Shown: one piece after another, positions 33,333 to 41,935 of the stretch
Layout of the letters: each line of letters opens with the position of its first letter
Numbering within the stretch: position 1 is the stretch's first letter
Source: CAKSQF01 sp964568425
GTDB lineage: Bacteria; Bacillota; Clostridia; Oscillospirales; CAG-272
DNA length: 52,135 nucleotides
Assembly: GCA_964568425.1 (NCBI GenBank)
Contig: CAZMPO010000013.1
Coordinates: forward strand, 1 to 52,135
Reading direction: 5' to 3'
The notes under the pieces: generated by a model
What the model was told of the DNA's origin: nothing
The model's database searches: none
What the model saw: only the letters and a program-made list of their open reading frames with translations
Made by a program: the position numbers and the translations under genes

Positions 33333-34958
33333 TTATTTGTCCGAATAATCGGGCGTGATATCCTTTCCGAGATCTTTTGTATAATGCCACTCTATGACAT
33401 CTCCGTCCTTTGGGAAATATTCCCTGCATCCGACAGATGGCATACTGCCGTTTACGAAATAGACCCAGCCCGACAGATCGCCATGACTCTGCTCACTGAT
33501 ATTTGCTATCGAGGAGACATAGCCGCCCTTTTCGACAACGGTGACCCGAGACATCCTTGCCGCTCTGTCAAGCAGATCAAAGACGCTCTCGCCTTTGCCA
33601 AAAGAAAGACCCATCGTCTCTATCACGACCCCATCGCTCGGTATGCCCTCGACATCCTTTATCATATCGCATCTGACAGAAAGGGTGACACTACCCTGCT
33701 CGGTCGTTTGTCCTGCGGTCGTTGACGGCGAAAAATGCTCATCGACCGACTCTATCTTTATTAGATTGACGGCGACACACACGACTGCGGCAACGATCAA
33801 AACGATCAGAATGTCGCGCCGACGGCGTCCGCTTTTTAAGAAAAGTATGATCGAGACAAAAACCGCCGCTGCTATGATAACGATCGTCGCGATGATCTTA
33901 AGATCAAGATCAAAAGTTTTCTGCTCCTTATCGCCCGAGTTGTCGGTCGTATTGGCAGTCGTGACTGTCGTCGTTATCGGAGACTGCGTCGTAACGCCCC
34001 ATGTGGTCGATGGTGGAGTAGGCGTGAGCTTTTTGTCAAGCTCATAAAATCCGCCGACATTCGAGAGAAAGAGCTTCATCGAGGCGAGTGCGCAAAGAGC
34101 CTGCGAGGTCGCGCTGACCGAGGAGACACCGCCCTTTGTGTGCGAAAAACCGCCGTCCGATGATCTGTATGAGAGAAGCTCATCAAGCATCGGCTTAAAA
34201 GAGTCCGCAGAGTCGGGGTCAAGTCCGAGCGAGCAGAGCGCAATGATCACCTGTGAAGTGCTTTCGGCGTTTTCGGTGCCGTATGACGAAAATCCGCCGC
34301 TTTGGCACTGTTTTTCGCTTATTTTGACAAGTGCACGATCGATCGCGTCACGGACCTCGGGCAATTCTTTATGCCTTGCAAGTGCCTGCAGAGTCATTGT
34401 GGTCGTGTCAATGTCGGCGTACTGACCGATGATCGCCCATCCGCCGCCGTCAAGCTCGGATGTGAGGATCTGTCCGATGATCTCGGATGCCGTGACATTT
34501 GCGTTGTCGGCTATATGCAAACCGAAAACAAGGCTCATCAGCCCGAGTTTGCCGACCGTTTCATCGAGCACTTTTGCATAGTCGTACGGTCTCCCGAGGG
34601 CGCAAAGGATAAGCGCGCATCTTTGACGCTCCACCGCACCCGAGATCTCATCGGATGCAAGCTTTTTTTCGAGCGCATCGGCATATGCGCAAAGATCGAT
34701 CGGATAGGCAAGCCTTGAAAGTGCAAGGGCGTACCAATCGCATCCCGCGCCCGCACCCTCGGCAATGGATGCGGCAAGCTCGGCATCGGTATCTGCTCCG
34801 AGTGAGCTTTTGATATATTCAATCGTTTTCGATATCTCGCGGTCAAGATCGTCCTCTTTATGGGTGACGGCGGTGCTCCTCGCCATGGGCACCGCCGCGA
34901 TCAAGACCGCAAGGCATACCGCTATGACAGGCGATATGATCCTTGTGGTCCTTTTCAT
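33333..34958 (-). CDS. Intrinsic-factor-like surface protein: alpha/alpha toroid, two membrane helices, DUF4430
   Basis: 541 residues. Residues 1-29 are a signal peptide. Residues 35-305 are helical repeats of the prenyltransferase/terpene-cyclase toroid type, with the repeat corners GGGWAI (171), GGFSSYG (221) and GGFSHT (269). A Thr/Pro-rich linker (311-345) leads to two membrane helices (351-374 and 382-401) joined by the basic loop KSGRRRRD. Residues 423-532 form a DUF4430 domain: GESVFDLLDRAARM, then SGWVYFVNGSMPSVGCREYFPKDGDVIEWHYTKDLG in pieces. An alpha6/alpha6 toroid followed by a DUF4430-like beta domain is the layout of intrinsic factor and transcobalamin. The topology puts both domains outside the cell. 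The ATG at 34958 overlaps the end of the preceding gene's spacer (GAGG before TAATATG). Cobalamin binding is inferred from folds plus riboswitch, not shown. Confidence 0.85.
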   Translation of the reverse strand: MKRTTRIISPVIAVCLAVLIAAVPMARSTAVTHKEDDLDREISKTIEYIKSSLGADTDAELAASIAEGAGAGCDWYALALSRLAYPIDLCAYADALEKKLASDEISGAVERQRCALILCALGRPYDYAKVLDETVGKLGLMSLVFGLHIADNANVTASEIIGQILTSELDGGGWAIIGQYADIDTTTMTLQALARHKELPEVRDAIDRALVKISEKQCQSGGFSSYGTENAESTSQVIIALCSLGLDPDSADSFKPMLDELLSYRSSDGGFSHTKGGVSSVSATSQALCALASMKLFLSNVGGFYELDKKLTPTPPSTTWGVTTQSPITTTVTTANTTDNSGDKEQKTFDLDLKIIATIVIIAAAVFVSIILFLKSGRRRRDILIVLIVAAVVCVAVNLIKIESVDEHFSPSTTAGQTTEQGSVTLSVRCDMIKDVEGIPSDGVVIETMGLSFGKGESVFDLLDRAARMSRVTVVEKGGYVSSIANISEQSHGDLSGWVYFVNGSMPSVGCREYFPKDGDVIEWHYTKDLGKDITPDYSDK

Positions 34959-34959
34959 A

Positions 34960-35745
34960 TTATTCCTCGTTATTTTCGCGATTATCGCGACGGCGGATAC
35001 CGACAGATACCAAGAGGACCGCAAGTGCGAGAGTGCTTACCGCAAGTGCGATCACGGTCGAGTCACCCGTCTTCGGTGCGACATCGGTGACGGTCACCTC
35101 GCAAACAGGGGGAACGAGCAGTGTGTTCTCCGACTTTGCCGACACGATATGACGACCGCCCTCGGACAGCGAGATGGTCACCTTGCCGTTCTCATCGGTC
35201 GTGTATGAGGTCTTCACGCCGTCAACATAGATATCCGCGCCGGATACGGGAGCGACGACCGTCTGCCAATTTTCGTCATAGCCAAGTCCCGAGAGGGTCA
35301 GGGTGAACTCCTCACCCGACTTTTTCGAGAGCTGTACGCTGTCAAAATAGCTGTATTTATCCGAGCAAGCAGGGTCGGTGAAGATATAAGCGGCAACATA
35401 ATCGCCGTTTTTCACCTCATCGGTAAGCGACATTGCAAGCGCGTTGTTCACCGTGTAGCCGACGCTCGAGGTCTCAACGCCCCAAAGCTTTGTAATAAAA
35501 AGTCCGAACTCTCCGTTCTTTGCCTCGAATCCGCCTTCCTTCTTCTCTGCGTGAATGATGGTCAAAACATCGTTCACGGTAAGCTTTCCGTCAGAGTCAA
35601 CATCGGTGACGGTTATTTTCTCTGCCGCAACGACATCGCCGTTTGCGATGGTAACGAACACCGACACATCGTCGGCAGATACGGCAACCGTGCCAATGGC
35701 GCAGATCATCACAAGTGCGGTGACAAGTGCAATAAATTTCTTCAT
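34960..35745 (-). CDS. Wall-anchored DUF4430-like surface protein
   Basis: 261 residues. Signal peptide 1-24 (MKKFIALVTALVMICAIGTV...). Residues 43-135 carry an EF-hand or dockerin-like loop (DVDSDGKLTVNDVL, 48-61) inside a DUF4430-like fold: FGLFITKLWGVETSSVGYTV, then VKNGDYVAAYIFTD. A carboxypeptidase-regulatory-like beta domain at about 164-205 (SGADIYVDGVKTSYTTDENG) follows. The C-terminus PKTGD (224-228), a hydrophobic helix (229-250) and RRRDNRE form a sortase sorting signal. I start at the ATG at 35745, one base after the stop of the preceding gene, with AAAGGA upstream. The likely role is to hold a corrinoid or its carrier at the cell wall; this is inference from the operon. Confidence 0.85.
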   Translation of the reverse strand: MKKFIALVTALVMICAIGTVAVSADDVSVFVTIANGDVVAAEKITVTDVDSDGKLTVNDVLTIIHAEKKEGGFEAKNGEFGLFITKLWGVETSSVGYTVNNALAMSLTDEVKNGDYVAAYIFTDPACSDKYSYFDSVQLSKKSGEEFTLTLSGLGYDENWQTVVAPVSGADIYVDGVKTSYTTDENGKVTISLSEGGRHIVSAKSENTLLVPPVCEVTVTDVAPKTGDSTVIALAVSTLALAVLLVSVGIRRRDNRENNEE

Positions 35746-35746
35746 T

Positions 35747-36097
35747 TTAGATTTTTCCTTTCGATTTCGCATTTTCGCATTCAGTCGATCTTTTCTCGAA
35801 ACAGTGCCCTTTCTCGGAGGCGGCGGCTATCTTTGCCGCGGTCTTTCGTCTGGCAGCGCGTATCCGCTTTTCGCGATTTTTAAGTATGCGATCATCCGAG
35901 CGTGCCTCTTTCAGCCCCGCCGCCTCAAGCGCGCGAGGCCACGGACCGAGGTACGCCTTTATGGCAACCACCTCATCCTGACCGAAATCCGAACGTCTCG
36001 GATAGCGATCCTCACAAAGGTCTGTCAGCTCGATCTGCTTTTTTACAAGGAGAGCGATGCATTCGTCGCGTGTGAATTTTTTCTTTTCGCTCTTCAT
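35747..36097 (-). CDS. 116-residue HNH-repeat-like protein, first gene of the B12-controlled operon
   Basis: 116 residues, no signal peptide, very basic C-terminal half. Residues 10-62 (TRDECIALLVKKQIELTDLC...YPRRSDFG...VAIKAYLGPWPRALEAAGL in pieces) match the homing-endonuclease-associated repeat pattern, a short DNA-binding helical unit with the GPWPRALEAAGL end. No nuclease domain is present. The ATG at 36097 has GGAGG 8 nt upstream, and this start follows directly on the riboswitch leader. I infer a small cytoplasmic nucleic-acid-binding protein, perhaps a regulator. Confidence 0.75.
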   Translation of the reverse strand: MKSEKKKFTRDECIALLVKKQIELTDLCEDRYPRRSDFGQDEVVAIKAYLGPWPRALEAAGLKEARSDDRILKNREKRIRAARRKTAAKIAAASEKGHCFEKRSTECENAKSKGKI

Positions 36098-36183
36098 ATG
36101 CCCTGCCCTCCGAAATAAAAAATGCGCTCCGTCGGCAGAAAAACCAACAAAAGCGCAAGCGATCTTATGGGGCGGCAAGAGGC

Positions 36184-36208
36184 AAAACTCCCCCCTTGTC
36201 TGCGGGAG
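36184..36208 (-). terminator. Possible expression-platform terminator of the cobalamin riboswitch
   Basis: CTCCC (minus strand, 36208-36204), 11-nt loop, GGGAG then TTTT (ending at 36184). An upstream stretch, GGGCGGGGAG, can pair with the same CCTCCCGC instead, which would make a terminator/antiterminator choice. The pairing is by eye only. Confidence 0.5.
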
Positions 36209-36279
36209 GATCTTCAAACAGACAAAGCTCCCCGCCCAAAAATCGGTTGCACTTTTCTCTGCCCAAAAATGTCTGTTAC

Positions 36280-36408
36280 CGAGGCGATGGGCGGCAAGTA
36301 TTCCGACTTGGGGGCAAATGCCCGATTACGGTAATGGCGGTTGCGTCGGATTTGCACCGAACTTCCCTCTGATCCGTGCCGACAGGCACGGAACCGCACA
36401 TCGCATTT
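36280..36408 (-). ncRNA. Cobalamin riboswitch aptamer
   Basis: Read on the minus strand, the conserved core is present in order: GGGAAGTTCGGTGCAAATCC, GACGC, AACCGCCATTACCGTAA (the B12 box), then AAGTCGGAATACTTGCCG. The closing stem is GCGATG (36404-36399) with CATCGC (36289-36284). It sits 8 nt after the predicted transcript start and about 180 nt before the first gene. The ligand class (adenosyl- or other cobalamins) cannot be told from sequence alone. High cobalamin should lower expression of the four genes downstream. Confidence 0.95.
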
Positions 36409-36422
36409 ATTCGACTGTCCTC

Positions 36423-36451
36423 ATTTTATCACAAAGAGCGGAAAAAGTCAA
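36423..36451 (-). promoter_or_regulatory. SigA-type promoter of the cobalamin-controlled operon
   Basis: TTGACT (36451-36446), 17-nt spacer, TAAAAT (36428-36423). Expected start near 36416, just before the aptamer. Confidence 0.85.
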
Positions 36452-36496
36452 TATACTTCGAGCATTTTTTCAAAAAATCGGAAAAGTGACAGCAAA

Positions 36497-36998
36497 ATGA
36501 CCATCGGGGAAACGATGATTAATAGGTCGGTTGCTGAGATAATGAGGTTAAGGAGCCTTCCCCGGTGGGGGAAGGTGGCAACCGAAGGCTGACGGATGAG
36601 GTGTCAACTCTGATTTTATGAGCTAAAATGTCTTTGTTAACGCCTCATCCACAGCGAACTTGTTCGCTGTGGAAGGAGCCCGCGAGACGCGACAGGTCTT
36701 TTCTCGTTTTATATGAAATAACTGTACGAAAAGCTACAGAAATGCAGAACTTCAGACCTATTTCTGCACGCGGGCTCCTTCCCGCAAACTTGTTTGCGGT
36801 GCTCTCATCCCGGAGGGAGCCATTGGCAAAGATTATTTCTGCATCGGTCGATTTATAATAAGTTGACTACCAAAGAGCGGCGGGAGCAAGCCCCCGCCCT
36901 ACGGGGATACCTTTATTTGGCGGTCGATTTATTACAAATCGAACCGTCAAATAGGGGTTTTACAAAAACACGATTTAATCATCGTTTCTCCGATATGA
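36497..36998. repeat. Mosaic of dispersed intergenic repeats, copy 2
   Basis: The stretch 36497-36620 (TTCCCCGGTGGGGGAAGG, then GACGGATGAGGTGTCAAC) recurs in diverged form at about 45610-45700. The segment 36642-36700 forms the imperfect hairpin CACAGCGAACTTG/TTCGCTGTG. The segment 36878-36902 is an exact copy of a 25-bp arm of the 31.7-kb element, and 36903-36990 is an inverted, about 85% similar copy of 45395-45465. I see no convincing gene here. The right end borders the exporter start. Confidence 0.8.
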
Positions 36999-37069
36999 CA
37001 AAAAATCGGTCACCGCACTGTCACTTTCGAGGGTTATAATAAGAGCATCGACAAAAGGAGATGTTTATC

Positions 37070-37771
37070 ATGGAAATACTCAGAGTGGAAGATCTGACAA
37101 AAACATACGGCGGTGGCGAGGGGCTGGTCCGTGCGATAGACGGGATATCGTTCTCAGTGGAAAAGGGCGAATTTGTCGCTATAATCGGCCCGTCGGGGTC
37201 GGGCAAATCGACACTGCTTCACATTATGGGCGGCGTCGACCGACCGAGCGGCGGCAAGGTATATGTCAACGGACAGGATGTTTACGCCCAGAACGAGGAT
37301 CAGCTTGCCATCTTTCGTCGCAGGCAGGTCGGGCTGATATATCAGTTCTACAATCTGATCCCTGTCCTGAACGTCACCGAAAACATGACCCTTCCCGTAC
37401 TCATGGACGGTCGCAAAATAAACAAAGACAGGCTTTTCGAGCTGACAGAGGTGCTCGGTCTTCGCGGCAAGGAGAAAAACCTCCCAAATCAACTCTCGGG
37501 CGGTCAACAGCAACGCGTATCGATAGGCAGAGCACTTATGAACGCACCCGCGATAGTGCTGGCAGACGAGCCGACGGGCAATCTTGATTCAAAAAACTCG
37601 CAGGAGATCGTCGAGCTGCTCAAGCAGTCAAACAAAAAATACGGACAAACGCTGATCGTCATAACGCACGACGAGCAAATCGCCCTCAGGGCGGACAGGG
37701 TGATCGCCATTGAGGACGGCAAAATAGTCCGTGATGACCGTCTGAAGACCTCGGGGGTGGCAAACGTATGA
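37070..37771 (+). CDS. MacB/LolD-type ABC transporter ATP-binding protein
   Basis: 233 residues. Walker A GPSGSGKST (about 40-48), the signature LSGGQQQRVSIGRAL, Walker B IVLADEPTGNLDS and the switch His in VITHDEQ are complete. The sequence belongs to the MacB/LolD/SalX group that pairs with FtsX-type permeases. I choose the ATG at 37070 (AAAGGAG 9 nt upstream) over the in-frame ATG at 37061, which abuts the ribosome binding site. A TATAAT box at 37035-37040 with a weak -35 may be its promoter. It overlaps the permease gene by 4 nt. Confidence 0.95.
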   Translation: MEILRVEDLTKTYGGGEGLVRAIDGISFSVEKGEFVAIIGPSGSGKSTLLHIMGGVDRPSGGKVYVNGQDVYAQNEDQLAIFRRRQVGLIYQFYNLIPVLNVTENMTLPVLMDGRKINKDRLFELTEVLGLRGKEKNLPNQLSGGQQQRVSIGRALMNAPAIVLADEPTGNLDSKNSQEIVELLKQSNKKYGQTLIVITHDEQIALRADRVIAIEDGKIVRDDRLKTSGVANV

Positions 37772-40434
37772 GCGTTTTCACGAAATATACAAAGGAATGC
37801 CTTGCCAAAAACAAGACCCGCACGCTTGTCACGATCATTGGTATAGTTTTATCAATGGCGATGCTGACAGCTGTCGTTGAGGCGGCATTCAGCGGTATCA
37901 CCTACTTAAGGCGTGTCGAGGTCGCCTCAAACGGAGCATATCACGGTTTTTTCAAATCGATATCCGAGGATCGGGCAGACGCTCTTTCAAAGGCTGACGA
38001 GATAGAAAGCTTTGCCACATGGTCAAGCGTCGGATGGATGAAGATCGACAGCAAGAACGAAACAAAGCCCTACATCCTTGTGCAGTCGATCTCAGAGGGC
38101 TTCGAGGAGCTTGTCAGTGTAAAGCTTACCGAAGGACGTCTGCCCGAAAACAGTGGCGAGATGATCCTGCCCTCATACATGTCCTCGGACAGCGGTGTCG
38201 GCTACAATGTCGGCGACAGGGTGACGCTCTCGCTCGGCAAAAGAATGTCGGAGGGACACGAGCTGTCAAGGTACACATACTGCTATCTGAACAATGTCGA
38301 GGGTGAGAGCGAGGAGATCGTCGATGCGAAAGACAAAGTTTACACAGTAGTCGGCAAGTACGAGCGGTTCGGTTACACGATCGAGGATTATTCGTCACCC
38401 GCCTACACCGCCCTCACAAGGGGTGACGACGGCTATGACAGCGAGCTTTTCTTCACGGTGAAGGATCCGGTCGGATATTATGATTTTGTAAAAAAATGCG
38501 GCGTCGAGCACCGAGATCACACCGATCTGTTAAGGCTGTACGGACTTTTCCGCAGCGGTAACATCACGAGAGTGCTCTACGGATTCATGGCGATCCTGAT
38601 CTTTCTCATCGCGCTCGGCTCGATATCGCTTATCTACAATTCGTTTTCGATATCGATCAGCGAGCGTGTTCGCCAATTCGGCATTTTGAAATCGATCGGC
38701 GCAACAAGAGCACAGATACGGCGCACCGTTATCAGCGAGGCAGCCATACTGTCGCTTATCGGCATACCGATCGGCGCGTTTTGCGGCTGTGTCGGCATAG
38801 GCGTGACCTTCTATTTTCTGCGCGACGCCTTCTCATACATGGCAGGCGGACAGACAGATGAAAAAATGAGGCTCATTTTGACCCCCGGAGGACTTATTGC
38901 CGCCGCATCGCTCTGCTTTGCGATCGTGCTGATCTCGGCATACATCCCCGCAAGACGGGCGATCAAGATATCGCCGATCAGCGCGGTCAGGCAAAGCGGC
39001 GATATCGTGATAAAGGGGCGCGCACTCCGCACATCGCCGATCACCCAAAAGCTGTTCGGATTTGAAGGGACGATGGCATCGAAGAACTTCAAGCGAAACA
39101 AAAAGCGTTACAGATCGACGGTAGCCTCCCTCTTTTTAAGCGTGACGCTCTTCATCTCGGCAAGCTCGCTCTGCTCCTATCTGACCAAGGCAACAGACAA
39201 CGCTTACGACAACGACGCAAAATACGACATCTCCTACTACACATACGGAAGTCTTGAGGAAACGACCGACCGCGATGAGCTTCTCCTCGGGCTGTCGTCG
39301 CTTGACGGGATAAACGACGCGGTATATCTCTGCGACAAATATGCAAGCGTTTACATTGACGAAGGCTCGGCAGATCCGACTCTCTTTCGCGTATACAAGT
39401 CAAACGGCGGCAAGGTCAATGTCCCTGTTGCGGTGATTTTTTTGGATGATAACGATTTCAGAGAGCTGTGCAAGGAAAACGGGTTTGACCCCGACGACTT
39501 TTTCGACAAAGAAAATCCCGCGGCACTGATACAAAACGAGGCAAACATTCTAAAAGCGGATGACAAAAATGATGCAAAACTCGTAAGTATCAAGCTTGTC
39601 GGCTCAAAAAAGTACCCCTGCACGCTCTCGACAGAGGTTTTAGGAGCGATCGAGGGCTACGAATTTGACGGCACCGTGACCGAGGGCGGTATCAATTACG
39701 CGATATACCTTCCCGACTCGGGGGTCGGCGAAGAGATCAAGCTCCCGATGGACGAGGCGATGGTCGATACCGAGCACAACATAGTCGGAGCACTGTCAGA
39801 GCTGCCCTTCTTCTGTTCAAAAAGCAATCCCGCGATAATCTACCCTTACTCGATGATCGACGAAATAGACGTCGGCGTCCTGACGACCGAAACGAATTAC
39901 TATCTCAAGGCAGACTCGCACGCAAAGGCAAAGACCGATGTAAAGAACTATCTTGAAAAGATGGGGCATCAGACCTCGCATGTTTTCGATCAAGCGGCAA
40001 ATGTTGAATCGACGCGCATGATGGTGACCGTCATAAAGGTCTTTTCCTACGGATTTATAGTCCTGATCTCGCTTATCGCGGCATCGAACGTGTTCAATAC
40101 GGTATCGACGAATATCCTGCTCAGGCGGCGTGAATTTGCCATGCTCCGCTCTGTGGGGATGACCGAGGGTTCGATATCAAAAATGATGAACTACGAGTGC
40201 CTGATCTACGGTATGAAAGGACTTGCTCTCGGGCTTCCTGCATCCTTTGTCATCACATTCCTCATATGGAAAGCGGCAGGCGGCGGATTTGAGGTATCCT
40301 TTTACATCCCATGGACCCCCGTCACCATAGCGATCGGCTCGGTCTTTGCGGTAGTGTTCGCATCCATGCTCTACGCAATGAGCCTTGTCAAAAAAGACAA
40401 CCCGATCGACGCACTCAAGAACGAGAATCAATAA
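37768..40434 (+). CDS. FtsX/MacB-type ABC transporter permease
   Basis: 888 residues. A membrane helix at about 16-38 is followed by a large outer domain, then a three-helix FtsX unit (about 265-400; ISERVRQFGILKSIGATRAQIRRTV), a second N-terminal-like helix (about 450) with a second outer domain and a C-terminal FtsX unit (NILLRRREFAMLRSVGMTEGSI). This two-halved layout is typical of Firmicutes exporters for peptide antibiotics or lipoproteins. Its start ATGA overlaps the ATPase stop. No neighbouring two-component system or bacteriocin gene is seen, so the substrate is unknown. Confidence 0.94.
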   Translation: MSVFTKYTKECLAKNKTRTLVTIIGIVLSMAMLTAVVEAAFSGITYLRRVEVASNGAYHGFFKSISEDRADALSKADEIESFATWSSVGWMKIDSKNETKPYILVQSISEGFEELVSVKLTEGRLPENSGEMILPSYMSSDSGVGYNVGDRVTLSLGKRMSEGHELSRYTYCYLNNVEGESEEIVDAKDKVYTVVGKYERFGYTIEDYSSPAYTALTRGDDGYDSELFFTVKDPVGYYDFVKKCGVEHRDHTDLLRLYGLFRSGNITRVLYGFMAILIFLIALGSISLIYNSFSISISERVRQFGILKSIGATRAQIRRTVISEAAILSLIGIPIGAFCGCVGIGVTFYFLRDAFSYMAGGQTDEKMRLILTPGGLIAAASLCFAIVLISAYIPARRAIKISPISAVRQSGDIVIKGRALRTSPITQKLFGFEGTMASKNFKRNKKRYRSTVASLFLSVTLFISASSLCSYLTKATDNAYDNDAKYDISYYTYGSLEETTDRDELLLGLSSLDGINDAVYLCDKYASVYIDEGSADPTLFRVYKSNGGKVNVPVAVIFLDDNDFRELCKENGFDPDDFFDKENPAALIQNEANILKADDKNDAKLVSIKLVGSKKYPCTLSTEVLGAIEGYEFDGTVTEGGINYAIYLPDSGVGEEIKLPMDEAMVDTEHNIVGALSELPFFCSKSNPAIIYPYSMIDEIDVGVLTTETNYYLKADSHAKAKTDVKNYLEKMGHQTSHVFDQAANVESTRMMVTVIKVFSYGFIVLISLIAASNVFNTVSTNILLRRREFAMLRSVGMTEGSISKMMNYECLIYGMKGLALGLPASFVITFLIWKAAGGGFEVSFYIPWTPVTIAIGSVFAVVFASMLYAMSLVKKDNPIDALKNENQ

Positions 40435-40490
40435 GACAAGTGGGAGCACATCCATGCACCGATGGACGGTTAATTCCCTATTATGAAACG

Positions 40491-40526
40491 AAGGATGTCG
40501 AGCAGAAGGGCTTGACATCCTTTTTT
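40491..40526 (+). terminator. Terminator of the ABC exporter operon
   Basis: Stem AAGGATGTC / GACATCCTT with a 12-nt loop followed by TTTTTT, 57 nt after the permease stop. Confidence 0.9.
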
Positions 40527-40564
40527 CTGTAATACAACCGATAAATACAACGCATTTGTAAATT

Positions 40565-40607
40565 TCTATTTACCATTTTTGAAAAAATATTGAAAATGGT
40601 AAATAGA
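40565..40607. promoter_or_regulatory. Perfect 15-bp inverted repeat over the -35 of the ATPase gene
   Basis: Arms 40565-40579 and 40593-40607 are exact reverse complements (core TCTATTTACCATTTT) separated by 13 nt. The right arm covers the end of the -35 box and most of the spacer of the promoter at 40590-40618. It is a good candidate operator. Confidence 0.6.
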
Positions 40608-40618
40608 TGTGATATAAT
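40590..40618 (+). promoter_or_regulatory. SigA-type promoter of the AAA_14/DUF4143 gene
   Basis: TTGAAA (40590-40595), 17-nt spacer, TATAAT (40613-40618), 22 nt before the ATG. Confidence 0.85.
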
Positions 40619-40640
40619 ACATACCGTGAGGTGATGTTTT

Positions 40641-41831
40641 ATGAAACTTATTACTCGATATCAATATTTAGAAAAACTCATAAATGTAATAGGAACTCCG
40701 GACATTAAGGTAATTACAGGTGTTCGACGTAGCGGCAAATCCAAGTTACTCGAAGCATTCAAGAACTATATTGAGCAGAATGTACCCGACCACAATGTCA
40801 TTCAAATCAACTTCAACCTGCCGGAATTTGACCATCTGCTTGAATACCGACCCTTATACGACTACATAAATTCACAGTATGTGGCGGGCAAAGAGAACTT
40901 TGTTTTGATTGATGAAGTCCAAATGTGTGCCGACTTTGAAAGAGCGATCAATGGTCTGCACGCATCCGAAAAATATGATATTTATATCACCGGCTCAAAT
41001 GCTTTCCTTTTGAGTTCTGATCTTGCCACGCTGTTCACAGGGAGAACATTTGAAATTAGGGTGTTTCCCTTCTCATTTTGCGAATATATGCAGTATTTTG
41101 GTTACAGTGACAAGTATACTGCCGTTGATAAATATATAATTGAAGGCGGCATGGCAGGGTCATATCTCTATAAGGATCAAGAAGCCAAATTTGATTATAT
41201 AGCCGACGTTTTCAATACGTTGATCGTCCGAGATATTCGCAAAAAATACAAGATCCGTAACATTGAGTTAATGAACAGACTTGTGGATTTTTTAATGGAC
41301 AATATTTCCAATCTGACATCAGCACGAAACATCTCAAATTCTTTCAGCGGATCAAATGAAAAAGTCAACCACAATACGATTAGTTTGTATGTCGGGTATT
41401 TGTGTAATGCTTTTGCCTTCTATAAAGTCCGCAGATATGATATCAAAGGCAAAAAGTATCTTTCCAGCAACGACAAGTACTATCTGAGTGACCACACATT
41501 CAGATATGCAAAACTCGGTACCAAGAATATGGACTATGGCAGAATACTCGAAAATGTAGTTGCCATAGAGCTGCTTCGCAGAGGATACGAGGTCTATGTT
41601 GGTGTGCTTTACAAGAAAGAGATCGACTTTGTTGCCATCAAACGCAACGAAAAGATCTATATACAGGTTTCTGACAATATCAGCGATGATACGACATTTG
41701 AGCGCGAGGTTTCGCCGTTACTTCAGATCAAAGACGCTTACCCTAAAATGATCATTGCCCGTACTCGACACGACGAGTATCAGTATGAGGGCGTACGAAT
41801 TATTGACATTGCAAATTGGTTGCTTGGCTGA
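40641..41831 (+). CDS. AAA_14 / DUF4143 ATPase
   Basis: 396 residues. An AAA_14-type P-loop domain has Walker A GVRRSGKS (27-34) and a Walker B-like FVLIDEVQ (about 91-98), with TGSNAFLLSSDLATLFTGR as sensor region. The C-terminal DUF4143 domain (about 205-370) has the nuclease-like DYGRILENVVAIELLRRGYEVYVG and KEIDFVA. Such proteins are common solitary accessory genes in gut bacteria, proposed to be toxin-like or DNA-directed ATPases without a clear role. The gene is AT-richer than its neighbours and carries its own promoter, operator-like palindrome and ribosome binding site (GAGGTGA), suggesting acquisition. Confidence 0.9.
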   Translation: MKLITRYQYLEKLINVIGTPDIKVITGVRRSGKSKLLEAFKNYIEQNVPDHNVIQINFNLPEFDHLLEYRPLYDYINSQYVAGKENFVLIDEVQMCADFERAINGLHASEKYDIYITGSNAFLLSSDLATLFTGRTFEIRVFPFSFCEYMQYFGYSDKYTAVDKYIIEGGMAGSYLYKDQEAKFDYIADVFNTLIVRDIRKKYKIRNIELMNRLVDFLMDNISNLTSARNISNSFSGSNEKVNHNTISLYVGYLCNAFAFYKVRRYDIKGKKYLSSNDKYYLSDHTFRYAKLGTKNMDYGRILENVVAIELLRRGYEVYVGVLYKKEIDFVAIKRNEKIYIQVSDNISDDTTFEREVSPLLQIKDAYPKMIIARTRHDEYQYEGVRIIDIANWLLG

Positions 41832-41935
41832 TCGCGAAAGCTTGTGCTCCTTTCCATTGGTTTCCCCTTGTTTGTGAGCGTTTTGTGTTCGTTTTCCGAA
41901 TTATTGATCAAATCGGCGCGAGGCGGCTTGGATTT

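Noticed and set aside
37070..40434. ABC exporter as the B12 importer of the riboswitch operon
   Set aside because: It is divergent from the riboswitch, belongs to the MacB/FtsX exporter type, and lacks a BtuC-like permease.
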